The notes beneath the pieces were generated by a model that was not told the DNA's origin, did not search any database, and saw nothing but the letters and a program-made list of their open reading frames with translations. Position numbers and translations under genes: made by a program. Below are positions 26,166 to 36,600 of a stretch of 64,000 nt of DNA, one piece after another. This DNA comes from Marivita sp. S6314 (GTDB lineage Bacteria > Pseudomonadota > Alphaproteobacteria > Rhodobacterales > Rhodobacteraceae), in NCBI RefSeq assembly GCF_023015985.1, contig NZ_JALKAO010000006.1:1-64000 (forward strand), written 5' to 3'. Positions within the stretch are counted from its first letter, which is position 1. Each line of letters opens with the position of its first letter.

Positions 26166-27134
26166 ATGCTGCTGCGCCCGACCCGCCGCTCGTTTCTCAA
26201 GACGGCTGCCGCGATGCCCACCTTAGCCCTGCCCGCGACATCGGCGCTTGCTGATCTCGGCGCGCCAGAGGGCGGCAATCCGGGGTATTTCCACTTTACA
26301 CTGGGCGACGCCAAGGTAACGGTTGTGTCCGACGGTCATCTGTCGCTTCCCACGGGGGGGCTAGGCATCAATGCAGACGTGGCCGAGGTTCAGGCCTTTC
26401 TGGCCGCGCATTTCCTGAACCCCGAGTTCAGCTATTCCCACACGAACCACCTTTATATCGAAATCGGAGACGCCAAGCTGCTGGTCGATGTCGGCTCGGG
26501 CAACCGCTTCATGGACACCGCCGGGCGTCAGTGGAGCAACCTTGAAGCCGCGGGAATTGACCCGATGGAGATCACCCATGTAGTCATCACCCACGCGCAT
26601 CCGGATCACATCTGGGGCATTCGCGATGATTTCGACGAAGCGATCATTCCCGACGCGGCCTATTTCCTCGGCGAAGCCGAGCACGCGTATTGGATGCAAG
26701 ACGGCTTGGCCTCGCAGGTTTCCGAAGACATGCAGCAATTTGTGGTTGGTGCGCAGAACTCGATCAATGTTGACGGGGCCGACTGGGATCTGGTGTCAGA
26801 CGGGGCCGAAATTGTGCCCGGGGTGCGGGTAATCGGAACTCCGGGGCACACGCCCGGTCATTTGTCTGTTGTGGTCGAAAGCAACGGTCAGCAGCTGATC
26901 GCGCTTGGCGATTCAATGACCCACGCGTATCTGAACTTCGCCCATCCCGACTGGTTCAACGGCACGGATATGGACGGCGATCAAACCGTGGCCACGCGCA
27001 AGCGCTTGCTCGACATGGCGGCGGCAGACCGGATGGCCGTGTTGGGCTACCACTTCCCCTTCCCCGGCGTTGGGCATGTCATGCGAGACGGTGACGGGCA
27101 CAGCTTTGTGCCCGCGCTTTGGCAATTCGGCTAG
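26166..27134 (+). CDS. Tat-exported metallo-beta-lactamase-fold hydrolase
   Basis: A 322-residue protein with a twin-arginine signal (RRSFLK near residues 7-12, then a hydrophobic run ending SALA) and an MBL fold. Metal ligands include H-x-H-x-D-H in VITHAHPDHIWGI. Later ligands lie in GTPGHTPGH and LGDSMTHAYL, and the C-terminal H in LGYHFPFPG. Tat export suggests that it folds with its metals before crossing to the periplasm. The family includes SoxH-like and lactonase-like enzymes. Substrate unknown. GGAGGAG lies just upstream of ATG 26166. The upstream ATTC-N8-GAAT site hints at sulfide or persulfide control. The stop shares CTAG with the convergent MFS gene. Confidence 0.9.
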   Translation: MLLRPTRRSFLKTAAAMPTLALPATSALADLGAPEGGNPGYFHFTLGDAKVTVVSDGHLSLPTGGLGINADVAEVQAFLAAHFLNPEFSYSHTNHLYIEIGDAKLLVDVGSGNRFMDTAGRQWSNLEAAGIDPMEITHVVITHAHPDHIWGIRDDFDEAIIPDAAYFLGEAEHAYWMQDGLASQVSEDMQQFVVGAQNSINVDGADWDLVSDGAEIVPGVRVIGTPGHTPGHLSVVVESNGQQLIALGDSMTHAYLNFAHPDWFNGTDMDGDQTVATRKRLLDMAAADRMAVLGYHFPFPGVGHVMRDGDGHSFVPALWQFG

Positions 27135-28315
27135 GCGCGCCCATCACGCAGGTTGGCGGCGCGGTGCGACGCGAGGATATGGAGCAACGCGCCAAGCGAA
27201 CACGCCCCGGCCACCGCGCCCAGCCACGTGATGTCCGAGACTGTCTGCACAAAACCCCCAAGCGCTGATCCGGCGGCAGTGCCGATGTAAATCGCCGCCG
27301 CGTTCAGCGCGAACACAACACCGGTGACCGTGGGCGCAAGGCCCATGAGCCGCACCTGTTGCGGGGCCACAAACGACCAGCCCATCGCCGACCAGCAAAA
27401 CACCAAAAGCAGCAGCACCCAAGGGGCCAGCGGCAATCCCGAAAAGACCGGCATGAGACAGATATTTGCCAGGCACAGCAGCACAAGGGATCGCACGGAG
27501 CCCAGTCGATCCGTCAAGACGCCGCCCAGCAGATTTCCGGCAACCGCCCCCGCGCCATAGACAAAAAGCACCAAGGTGATGCCGTTACGCCCGTACCCCA
27601 TCGTGTGTTCCAGCAATGGCGCAAGATAGGTGAACAGAACATAAATCGCGGCCAGAAAGCTCGCCGTGAACAGGACGGCGCCCATGATGAACCCATCGGT
27701 CAGCGTCTGCGCCAGATCAGAGAGCGATACGGGCTTGAACCGCAATCCCGCCGGGACCCGGACCCAGATCAGACATGTCGCCATGACCGCCAGAGCCATC
27801 ACGATCCAGAACGCGGCCCGCCAGCCAAAGGTGAACGCGATCCAGCCGCCTGCCGGCACGCCGATCACCTGTGACAAGGTCAGCCCAAAATAAAACGCCG
27901 CAATGGATTTCCCTTGGGCTGTCGGCGGTGCCAGTGCGGCCACAACCGCCGCACCCACTGGCGTCACGATACCCGCACCCGCTGCGGCCATCGCGCGTGC
28001 CACGTAAAGTGTCGTCAGGTTTGTCGCCATCGCCGACATGAGCGCAGACAGTGCAAAGATCGCCATCCCCGCCGCCAGCACCCGCCGCCGCCCGACCTGA
28101 CCGGTGAGGGATACCAGCAAGGGCGACAACACGGCATAGGACAGCGCGTAGGCGGTCATCGCACCGCCTGCCGCTGCGGTCGTGGTCTCAAGCCCGGAGG
28201 CCAGCAAAGGAACCATGCCAATGACGACAAAGGCGCCCATTCCGATGACAAAATTGCAGGCGGACAGCAACGCGATCAAGCCGACCGGTGCCGCTTGATC
28301 GGGTTTATCTGTCAT
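27131..28315 (-). CDS. MFS transporter (DHA1-like drug/metabolite exporter)
   Basis: A 394-residue, 12-helix major facilitator protein. The loop 2-3 region has LTGQVGRRRVLAAGM (motif A variant), and GVLTDRLGSVRSLVLL is the equivalent in the second half. The conserved VARAMAAAGAGIVTPVGAA and GVPAGGWIAFTFGWRAAFW in helices 4-5 are typical of the arabinose-efflux/DHA1 group. It is encoded three bases after the threonylcarbamoyl-AMP synthase gene on the same strand, with AAGGAT before the ATG, so it is translated from the same mRNA. Substrate unknown. Confidence 0.9.
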   Translation of the reverse strand: MTDKPDQAAPVGLIALLSACNFVIGMGAFVVIGMVPLLASGLETTTAAAGGAMTAYALSYAVLSPLLVSLTGQVGRRRVLAAGMAIFALSALMSAMATNLTTLYVARAMAAAGAGIVTPVGAAVVAALAPPTAQGKSIAAFYFGLTLSQVIGVPAGGWIAFTFGWRAAFWIVMALAVMATCLIWVRVPAGLRFKPVSLSDLAQTLTDGFIMGAVLFTASFLAAIYVLFTYLAPLLEHTMGYGRNGITLVLFVYGAGAVAGNLLGGVLTDRLGSVRSLVLLCLANICLMPVFSGLPLAPWVLLLLVFCWSAMGWSFVAPQQVRLMGLAPTVTGVVFALNAAAIYIGTAAGSALGGFVQTVSDITWLGAVAGACSLGALLHILASHRAANLRDGRA

Positions 28316-28318
28316 GGG

Positions 28319-29272
28319 TTATCCTTCGCGAGGGGCGGCCGCCCGGCTGAGGCGATCATTAATCGCAACACCTAGCCCATGGTGTGGAATTGGCGATACC
28401 GCGATGACCGCACCGCCTTTGGCATCAAGCTGATGAAGGTACTCGAACAGATGGGATGCAGCTTCGACCAGATCACCGTCCGCAGACAGGTTTAGATCGC
28501 ACTCAACCGCGCCGAACCCAAGGCACAATTCGCCGTCCTGCCAGTCGGTCGCGTTCAGGCGGACCGCCGCGTTTGGCGCGTAGTGCGACATCAATTGCCC
28601 CGGTGCCGAAATGGCCTCCGCGTTCTTGCGCACTGCGATCGGATGACCAAGGCACGCGGTCAACTGTTCCTCGGTCACACCACCGGGGCGCAGCAAGACC
28701 GGCCTGTCCGCAAGCCCAACGATGGTCGATTCTACACCCACGTCACAGCGCCCGCCATCGAGGACCGCGTCGATGCGGCCGGTCAGCCCGTCAACCACAT
28801 GCGACGGTTGCGTCGGGCTGATCTGGCCCGACCGGTTGGCTGATGGCGCGGCGACCGGTCCTCCGAACGTTTTGAGTAACGCCCGCGCGGGGCCATGCGC
28901 AGGCAGGCGCACGGCCAGCGTCTCCAGGCCCGCTGTCACAAGCTTTGAAATCGGGCTGTCAGGTTTTTTCGGCAACACAAGCGTCAGCGGACCCGGCCAG
29001 AACGCCTGCGCCAGACCGTCCGCCTCGGCGGTCCAGGTGACGTGCTGCTTGACTGCATTCAGATCGGCGAAATGAACGATCAACGGGTTGAAACTGGGGC
29101 GACCTTTCGCCTCGTAGATCCGCGCGACGGCATGGTCATTACAGGCATCTGCGCCCAGCCCGTAGACGGTTTCGGTTGGAAACGCGACAAGCCCGCCGGC
29201 GCGCCACAGGTCTGCGGCACGGGTGTATCCCGCGTCAGTGTCGGGCAGGATTTGCAAAGAGGACGAGTTCAT
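28319..29272 (-). CDS. tsaC: L-threonylcarbamoyladenylate synthase (two-domain Sua5 type)
   Basis: A 317-residue enzyme making threonylcarbamoyl-AMP for the t6A37 modification of tRNAs that read ANN codons. The YrdC domain has LVAFPTETVYGLGADA, AKGRPSFNPLIVH, GPLTLVL, VAAPSANRSGQISPT and the PSTIVG-like segment VGVESTIVGL. The C-terminal ~120 residues form the Sua5 domain that distinguishes it from short TsaC. The start is uncertain: ATG 29272 is preferred for protein sense, although a GTG at 29326 is in frame. Downstream MFS coupling is tight. Confidence 0.93.
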   Translation of the reverse strand: MNSSSLQILPDTDAGYTRAADLWRAGGLVAFPTETVYGLGADACNDHAVARIYEAKGRPSFNPLIVHFADLNAVKQHVTWTAEADGLAQAFWPGPLTLVLPKKPDSPISKLVTAGLETLAVRLPAHGPARALLKTFGGPVAAPSANRSGQISPTQPSHVVDGLTGRIDAVLDGGRCDVGVESTIVGLADRPVLLRPGGVTEEQLTACLGHPIAVRKNAEAISAPGQLMSHYAPNAAVRLNATDWQDGELCLGFGAVECDLNLSADGDLVEAASHLFEYLHQLDAKGGAVIAVSPIPHHGLGVAINDRLSRAAAPREG

Positions 29273-29410
29273 TCGTCGTGACGCCGCGTTTCTGTTGATG
29301 GCGTCGACGCCTTTCGTCAGGGTCACACCTAATCCGTCGGCTGCTTATCGTTCCGGCATCCAATTGCCAAGCCGCCGCACGCAGACCCACGTACCCTGAG
29401 TGAGCCGCAC

Positions 29411-31111
29411 ATGCCTTATCGCGCACCTATTTCCGAATTTCGTTTTTTATTCGACCACGTCATTGGCTTTGATCAAGTTGCCCAGACAGACCGCTTTGCA
29501 GAAGCGACTTCCGAAACCGTGGACGCCGTGCTGACAGAGGCTGGCAAGCTCTGTGAAGACATCCTGGCCCCACTTCAGCGCCCGGGCGATCTGCACCCTG
29601 CGCGGCTGGAGAACGGCATCGTGCGCACGTCGCCAGGCTATGCCTCGGGGTTTCAGGCCATCGCTGAGGGCGGCTGGATCGCTATCGCGGCCGACCCGGA
29701 CCATGGCGGTATGGGCTTGCCCATGACCGTTGCGTCGGCTGTCAACGAAATGATGAGTTCCACCTGCCTGTCGCTGCAGCTTGCGCCACTGATGACCCAA
29801 GGACAGATCGAGGCGCTGGAACACCACGCAAGCGATGACATCAAGGCGCTCTATCTGCCGAAGCTGATTTCGGGCGAATGGGTCGGTACGATGAACCTGA
29901 CCGAACCGCAGGCGGGCAGCGATGTGGGCGCGCTCAGCACGAAGGCGGTGCCGAATGACGACGGCACATATGCGATCACCGGGCAGAAGATTTACATTTC
30001 GTGGGGCGACAACGATTTCACCGAGAACGTCTGTCACCTTGTTCTGGCGCGACTGCCGGGTGCCGTGCCGGGCACCAAGGGCATCAGCCTGTTTCTTGTC
30101 CCCAAGCGCATTCCCGATGAAAACGGCGCGCCGGGTGTGGCCAACAGCCTCAAGGTGGTTAGCCTTGAACACAAGATGGGCCTGCACGGCAGCCCGACTG
30201 CGGTCATGCAATATGATGGCGCGACCGGGTGGTTGATCGGCAAGGAACATGACGGCATGCGCGCAATGTTCACTATGATGAACAATGCGCGTCTTGGCGT
30301 CGGTGTGCAGGGCATCGGTGTGGCCGAAGGCGCCTATCAACACGCGCTGGCCTATGCTGAGGGCCGCAAACAGGGGCGCACCGAAAACAACACCATCACC
30401 GACCACGCCGATGTCCGCCGCATGCTGGCCACGATGAAGGCCGACACCTTTGCCGCGCGCGCAATTGCCCTCGCCTGTGCCGTGGCTATCGACATGGAAA
30501 CCGCCACCGACCATCCCGACTGGGCCGCCCGCGCCGCACTTCTGACGCCGATCACGAAGGCCTTTGGCACCGACACGGGTATTGACGTTGCCGGGATAGG
30601 CCTGCAAGTGCATGGCGGTATGGGATTTGTTGAAGAAACCGGTGCCGCGCAGTTTTCGCGCGATGTACGCGTGACCGCCATCTACGAAGGCACAAACGGG
30701 ATTCAGGCGATGGATCTTGTGGGCCGCAAGCTGATGGATGGTGGCGAAGCGGCGTACCGGTTGCTGGACGAAATGGAAGCCGACGCCGAGGCGGCACGCG
30801 CCATTCTTCCCGAACTGGTGGATCCCGTGTGGCAAGCCTGCGAAACGCTGCGCGAAACCACCGAATGGATGGTCGCAAACGGGACGCAGGACCGCTTTGC
30901 CGGGTCTGTGCCTTACTTGCGTGGCTTTGCCCGCGTGCTGGGCGCGCATTTCCATCTGAAGGCTGCGCTTGCCGATCCGGAGGGGGCCCACGCACGGCTG
31001 GCCGCCTTCTATATTCACCGACTGCTGCCCGAACATGTGGGCCTTTTGGCCCATGCGCGTCAGGGCGCGGATGATTTGTATGCCATCACAGTGGATGATC
31101 TTGTCGCATGA
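29411..31111 (+). CDS. Acyl-CoA dehydrogenase (large, DmdC-like)
   Basis: A 566-residue FAD enzyme of the long acyl-CoA dehydrogenase group that includes DmdC (3-methylmercaptopropionyl-CoA dehydrogenase of DMSP demethylation). An N-terminal extension (1-35) precedes the core. Landmarks are GTMNLTEPQAGSDVGAL (FAD/substrate motif), ISWGDNDFTENVCHLVLAR and VHGGMGFVEETGAAQFSRD. The catalytic base is E426 in IYEGTNGIQAMDL, followed by a C-terminal helical domain. Substrate cannot be fixed: DmdC paralogues and fatty acyl-CoA enzymes look alike. It overlaps the MBL hydrolase (ATGA), a pairing that could give dehydrogenation followed by thioester hydrolysis. Confidence 0.92.
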   Translation: MPYRAPISEFRFLFDHVIGFDQVAQTDRFAEATSETVDAVLTEAGKLCEDILAPLQRPGDLHPARLENGIVRTSPGYASGFQAIAEGGWIAIAADPDHGGMGLPMTVASAVNEMMSSTCLSLQLAPLMTQGQIEALEHHASDDIKALYLPKLISGEWVGTMNLTEPQAGSDVGALSTKAVPNDDGTYAITGQKIYISWGDNDFTENVCHLVLARLPGAVPGTKGISLFLVPKRIPDENGAPGVANSLKVVSLEHKMGLHGSPTAVMQYDGATGWLIGKEHDGMRAMFTMMNNARLGVGVQGIGVAEGAYQHALAYAEGRKQGRTENNTITDHADVRRMLATMKADTFAARAIALACAVAIDMETATDHPDWAARAALLTPITKAFGTDTGIDVAGIGLQVHGGMGFVEETGAAQFSRDVRVTAIYEGTNGIQAMDLVGRKLMDGGEAAYRLLDEMEADAEAARAILPELVDPVWQACETLRETTEWMVANGTQDRFAGSVPYLRGFARVLGAHFHLKAALADPEGAHARLAAFYIHRLLPEHVGLLAHARQGADDLYAITVDDLVA

Positions 31112-32154
31112 AAGACCGAAGTTCAGGCGGAATCCGCTACCCTTGGGACATACCACCCGAGGAAGGTGACGCCATCGAGGTCGCCGACGGTATCCTTTGG
31201 ATTCGCCTGCCGCTGCCGATGAAGCTGGACCACGTCAATGTCTACGCACTGGACGAGGGCGACAGCTGGACACTGGTGGATACGGGCTTTGACTCCAAAC
31301 GCAGCACCGCGCTGTGGACCCGTCTTCTTGACGGTCCGCTCAAGGGCAAGCCGGTGGCGCGTGTCTTTGTCACGCATCACCATCCAGATCATATCGGCAT
31401 GGCCGGTTGGTTCCAGTCCGAACATGGCGCAACGCTGACCACAACCCGGACGGCGTGGTTGATGGGGCGGATGTTGCAGCTTGATGAACAGGCCACGCCA
31501 AATCCCGAAACGCTGACCTTCTGGCAACGCTGCGGCATGACACCGGAGATCCTTGAAAAACGCGCCTCGGAACGCCCGTTCAACTTTGCCGATTGCGTCG
31601 CGCCAATGCCGCTGGGCTATCAACGCGTCAGGCAGGGTGACACGTTCCAATCGGCGGGGCGCACATGGGACGTGCATATCGGCAATGGCCACGCCCCGGA
31701 ACATGCGACGCTGTGGTCCCGGGATGACAACCTGGTGTTGGCGGGCGATCAGATCCTGCCGTCGATCAGTTCCAATATCGGTGTCTATGCCACAGAGCCC
31801 GAAGCCGACCCGGTTGCGGATTGGCTGGAAGCCTGTGAACGGTTTGCCACGATGGCGCGCGAGGATCACCTGGTTCTGGGGGGGCACAAAATGCCCTTTA
31901 CCGGGTTGCCGCTGCGCCTGCATCAGCTGATCGAAAACCATCACGGCGCGTTGCGTCGGCTTGAAGCACATATCGCAGAGCCAAAATCGGCAGGCGACTG
32001 CTTTGCACCGCTCTTCAAGCGGCAGATCGGCGATGGGGAATACGGGCTCGCACTGGTCGAAGCGATGGCGCATTGCCTGCATCTTTGGCACGAAGGCCGC
32101 GCGACACGCACCCTGAACGCTGGCGGAGCATGGGAATTTCAGACCAAGCGCTGA
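31108..32154 (+). CDS. MBL-fold hydrolase coupled to the acyl-CoA dehydrogenase
   Basis: A 348-residue cytoplasmic MBL enzyme with HHHPDHIGMAG as the main metal motif, GNGHAPEH and LAGDQILPS as further ligands, and a C-terminal helical extension typical of the bacterial lactamase-B-like hydrolases. Its ATG overlaps the dehydrogenase stop, so the two proteins are co-translated. A thioesterase or lactonase acting on the dehydrogenase product is a fair guess. It ends nine bases from the convergent yqgE gene, with no terminator room. Confidence 0.9.
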   Translation: MKDRSSGGIRYPWDIPPEEGDAIEVADGILWIRLPLPMKLDHVNVYALDEGDSWTLVDTGFDSKRSTALWTRLLDGPLKGKPVARVFVTHHHPDHIGMAGWFQSEHGATLTTTRTAWLMGRMLQLDEQATPNPETLTFWQRCGMTPEILEKRASERPFNFADCVAPMPLGYQRVRQGDTFQSAGRTWDVHIGNGHAPEHATLWSRDDNLVLAGDQILPSISSNIGVYATEPEADPVADWLEACERFATMAREDHLVLGGHKMPFTGLPLRLHQLIENHHGALRRLEAHIAEPKSAGDCFAPLFKRQIGDGEYGLALVEAMAHCLHLWHEGRATRTLNAGGAWEFQTKR

Positions 32155-32163
32155 GGCCGGAGA

Positions 32164-32721
32164 TCAGGCGCGCCCACCCGAGGCGGACAAGGCCAGTGGC
32201 GTGATTCCAAGACTGCCAAGCGCGGCTTCCCATTTCTGGGCATCGTCGGTGTCAAATACCAGCTCGGACGACGCATCACAGGTCAACCACCCGTTCGAGG
32301 CTATTTCGTCTTCCAATTGCCCCGGCCCCCACCCGGCATAGCCCAGCACAACCAACCGTTTGACCGGTCCTGTGCCCTTGGCAATGTTTTCCAGAACGTC
32401 CAGCGTGCCGGTCATCGCGAAACTGTCATCGACATTCAGCGTGGTCATGTCCGAACGGAAATCCGGGGAATGCAGTACAAAGCCACGTCCCAACTCCACC
32501 GGACCACCGAAATGCACCCGCAGATCCGACACCTCTTCGGGATTGTCGATCGACAATTGCTCGATCAGGTTGTCAAAGGTCACATCCGCCGACGGTTTGT
32601 TGACGATCAGCCCCATCGCGCCTTCGTCAGAATGCGCACATAGGTAAATCAAGCTGTGCTCGAACCGGGGGTCGGGCATTCCAGGCATCGCAATCAGCAA
32701 TTGCCCGGTCAGGTCAGTCAT
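32164..32721 (-). CDS. YqgE/AlgH family protein (UPF0301)
   Basis: A 185-residue protein of the YqgE/AlgH family: TGQLLIAMPGMPDPRFEHS, GAMGLIVNKPS, FGGPVELGRGFVLHS and GYAGWGPGQLEDEI are the conserved blocks. The family is widespread, with a solved fold and an uncertain role, although AlgH was linked to alginate regulation. The ATG at 32721 is preferred to a GTG six codons upstream. It stands alone, convergent with the MBL gene. Confidence 0.93.
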   Translation of the reverse strand: MTDLTGQLLIAMPGMPDPRFEHSLIYLCAHSDEGAMGLIVNKPSADVTFDNLIEQLSIDNPEEVSDLRVHFGGPVELGRGFVLHSPDFRSDMTTLNVDDSFAMTGTLDVLENIAKGTGPVKRLVVLGYAGWGPGQLEDEIASNGWLTCDASSELVFDTDDAQKWEAALGSLGITPLALSASGGRA

Positions 32722-32853
32722 GGTCTGGGTCTCTTGCACAGTTCAAAGATGGCCGCGCGGGCGTGGCGTTGCAAGACCACAATCCCGACATCCTCGCGCG
32801 ATATCGCTGGTTTGTGACTTTTCATCGCGGCGGAAAGCCGCCATCTGCTGGGT

Positions 32854-33672
32854 ATGAAGCTTTTTCGCACCCTGTGTACCGCCTTGATTGCCGCACTGGC
32901 CCTGACCAGCCCAACGGTGTCCTCTGCCGGAGACACCAAAGGTCTGTCCAAGGTCGAACTGCGCCCCGGGTGGCGCTTGCAGGATGGCAGTCACATGGCC
33001 GCGCTGCACCTTGTTCTGGAACCGGGCTGGAAGACATACTGGCGTGCGCCGGGGGATGTTGGCATTCCGCCGCAATTCGATTGGTCCGGGTCGCGCAACA
33101 TCCGCAGCGTCTCGACTAGCTGGCCCACGCCCGAGGTCTTCTTTGAACAGGGCATGCGCTCGGTCGGGTACAAGCGCGAGGTGGTGATCCCGTTACACAT
33201 GACCGCGCTCCGGTCTGGCGAGGACATGTCGCTGTCCGGTGAAATGCAGATCGGCATCTGCAAGGACATTTGCATCCCCGCACATCTGAGCTTTGAAGCC
33301 ACCCTGCCGCCGGCATCAACCAGGCCGGACCCGATGATCGCCGCCGCGCTCACCGACATGCCGTTCACTGCCAAAGAGGCCGGTGTCACATCGGTCACCT
33401 GCCATCTGGAGCCCAACACCGATGGCGGGTTGCTGCTGCATACCAAGATCGACCTGCCCAGCGCAGGCGGAACCGAATACGTTGTGGTCGAGGCCGGAAA
33501 CCCCCATGTCTGGGTGGCAGAACCTGACAGTCGCCGTGACGGTGGATCGCTTTATGCCACCACGCGTCTGATCCATGTCGAAGGACGCAGCTTTGCGCTG
33601 AACCGCGCCGATCTGCGCTTTACCGTGATCGGCAGGTCGCATGCGGTCGATATCCGGGGCTGCACACCCTGA
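32854..33672 (+). CDS. Periplasmic protein with DsbD-alpha-like domain
   Basis: A 272-residue exported protein: a Sec signal peptide (1-25, ending SSAG) is followed by an immunoglobulin-like domain related to the N-terminal redox domain of DsbD/ScsB. Landmarks are VLEPGWKTYWRAPGDVGIPP and MQIGICKDICIPA, where two cysteines six residues... apart (C-K-D-I-C) are likely redox partners. The membrane and thioredoxin parts of DsbD are missing, so it must act as a stand-alone shuttle or binding protein. Two more cysteines lie near VTCHLEP and the C-terminal RGCTP. Family annotated generally as protein-disulfide reductase N-terminal domain. Confidence 0.85.
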   Translation: MKLFRTLCTALIAALALTSPTVSSAGDTKGLSKVELRPGWRLQDGSHMAALHLVLEPGWKTYWRAPGDVGIPPQFDWSGSRNIRSVSTSWPTPEVFFEQGMRSVGYKREVVIPLHMTALRSGEDMSLSGEMQIGICKDICIPAHLSFEATLPPASTRPDPMIAAALTDMPFTAKEAGVTSVTCHLEPNTDGGLLLHTKIDLPSAGGTEYVVVEAGNPHVWVAEPDSRRDGGSLYATTRLIHVEGRSFALNRADLRFTVIGRSHAVDIRGCTP

Positions 33673-33679
33673 TCCGGTG

Positions 33680-36600
33680 TCACGCCGGTTTGCGCACCCG
33701 CATGACACCCACCGCCAACGCGGCCAGAATATACATCGCCAGACAGATCGCTGCGGCCCCCACGACAAAAAGTCCCAGCACTGTCGACAGGCTGACCTCT
33801 GCCCCGAGCGGCGCAAAGGACAGCGCTGTCTTGACCGCGACCGGCAGATCACCGGTCGCCGCGAAGGCCCCCATGGTTACACTCAGCCATGCCAAGATGA
33901 CGGCAGAGGCCGCCCCCATCGCCACACGCACGCCGGTTTTCCGGAACCGCAAGGCACGACGGGCGGTCTGAGTCAGACGGCCAAAATCATTCTGGATCGC
34001 CATGAGCGACGGCACGATCAGAAGAACAAGAAACATCCCAAATCCCAGACCGTAGACCAGAGTGATCACCGTCGGTTTCAGGAACTGCGCCTGATTGGAT
34101 TGCTCATAGAGCAGAGGTACAAGCCCCAGCACCGTGGTCGCCGTGGTCAGGAACACGGGCCGTAACCTGTCCGCAGCCCCGTCTATGATCGACGGAATCA
34201 GCCCGCGATCCTGCGCTTTCTCGTCAATCGTGGTCACCAGAACAATCGAATCGTTGATGATGATCCCCGTCATCCCCAACAGCCCCACAACCGTAAACAT
34301 ACTGAGCGGAACATCCCATCGCGCATGCCCGTAGATCGTCCCGACAAGACCAAAGGGGATAACCGACATCACTACCAGGGGCCGCGTCCAGCTTGCAAAG
34401 ACCCACGACAACACGATGTAGATCGCCAGCAAGGCAAGGATCAGCCCGGTGCGCGCATCATTGAGGAACGCGCCCTCCTGTTCGCTTAGCCCGGACAAGG
34501 TGTATTCCACCTGCCGCTCGCTGGCGATGTTGGGCAGGATCTCTGCCTCAAGCGCCTGCATGATCTCGTTCGCCCGCGCCGGGTCGTCCTCTGACAAATC
34601 ACCGGTAACCGAAATCAACCGAATGCCGTTTTCGCGCCGCACGGTCGAAAACCCTGTCCGCCGCTCGACACTGACGATATCGGCCAACTGCACATAGGCC
34701 CCGGCAGGCGTGCGCATCTGGGTGCGTTCAAGGAAATCCGCCGTCAATTCGCCGGTCGGCAGTTCCACCCGGATCTCAGCACTGCGTGGACCATCGGGAT
34801 AGGTTGCCGCCTCGATCCCGCCAAGCCGCGCGCGTAGGACACGGCCAAGCCCGTCGATGGTAAAGCCCAGCGCCTGTCCTTGTGGCGTCAACTCAAGGAT
34901 CAGTTCCTCTTTGTCATAGGCCAGATTGTCTTCAACCGCAGACACTTCGGGATACCGCGCCAACGCGGTCTTGAGGTCTTCGGACGCGCCTTTGAGCGTC
35001 TCGGCGCTGGCACCATAGAACTGCACATCCAGTGAATCGCCTCCCGGTCCGGACCCCCAGCTTCTGAAGCTGATGGTTTCAACCAAGGGATGGCGCGGCA
35101 CGGCGTCCTGAAGTTCGCTCACGAAGGCGCGGCTGGAAAACGGGCGCGAATCTGCGTCGATCAGTTCTATCGATACGCCGCCCAGAAGATCCGTATCCTT
35201 GGTATCGGTCCCCGCAATCCCGCGCCCGGCGTTGCCGCCAATCTCGGCGATGACATAGTCTATTGGGTTCACACCTTCACGGTCTTCGAACGCTTTGCCG
35301 ATGTCTTCGACCGATTTCTGAAAGATCCGCATCATCTCAAGCGTGTCTTCCCGCGTGGCCCCCGGGGCCATGGCAAAGTTCCCGGTGATCGAATTGCGCT
35401 CGGGCGCGTTAAAGAACCGCCACTGCACGTCGCCGCGAATGAACATCGCGGCCTGCGCGGCCAGCAGAACAACCGCCCCCGCCAGAACCGCGTACCGGGC
35501 TTGAATCACCACCGCCATCAATGGTCGGAACAGCCGCTCCCGCACCCAGCGGAACCCCCGGTTCACAACCCGGGACGGCACATCGTACCAGTGTTCCTTT
35601 GCGCTATGCGTCAGGGCGTGCGCCATATGGTTCGGCAGGATCAGGAAGCATTCGATCAGGGACGCGGTCAGAACCGCGATCACCGTAAACGGAATGTCCG
35701 CGATCAGATCGCCAAACCGCCCGCCAATCGCCACCAGACCAAAAAACGCGATAATCGTGGTCAATGTCGCCGAAAACACCGGCAAGGCCATGCGTTGCGC
35801 CGCCCGTTCCGCCGCATCCACCGGAGCCATTCCGTTGCGCGCCAGATGATCGGCATGTTCACCGACAACGATTGCATCATCCACGACGATGCCCAGCGTG
35901 ATGATCAACGCGAACAACGAGATCATGTTGATGGTGATCCCCGCCGCATACATCAACGCAATCGCCGCCATCATCGCTGCCGGGATCCCGGCAGCCACCC
36001 AAAAGGCGGTGCGCACGTTGAGGAAAAGGAACAACAGCGCAAGCACCAACCCAAGCCCGGTCAGGCCGTTGTCCAACAGGATATCCAAACGCCCCGAGAT
36101 CGCCTCGGCCCGCGTGCGGATCAGGTCAACCGAGACACCGTCAGGCAGCGATGCCTCAAACTCGGATGCAACCTCTTCAACCTTGCGCTGGATCGCAATC
36201 GCGTCTCCCTGATCGCTGCGGTCAACGCGGATCGAAATGGCCGCGTTGTCACCCACGAAATAACTGCGTTCGCGGTCGATGCCTTCAACGATGACAACGC
36301 CAACGTCGCCGACCGTCAGTTTTGACCCGTCATCATTGGACCGCAGCACAATGTCCGAAATCTGGTCCGCGCTGCGCTTTTCGACACCGGTGCGCACCCG
36401 CGTGTTGGCATTGCCGACATCTCCTGCGGGATTTGCATCAACCTCCTGTGCGATGGCGTCCGCCACCTCCTGCATCGAGATATCAAACGCGATCAGATTG
36501 GCCGAGGGCACTTCGACAATCGTTCGGGGTGCCGCCAGCCCGCGAATGGTGGTCCGCGTCACGCCTTCCGCAAACAGGCGCGCGGTCAGTTCATCCGCGA

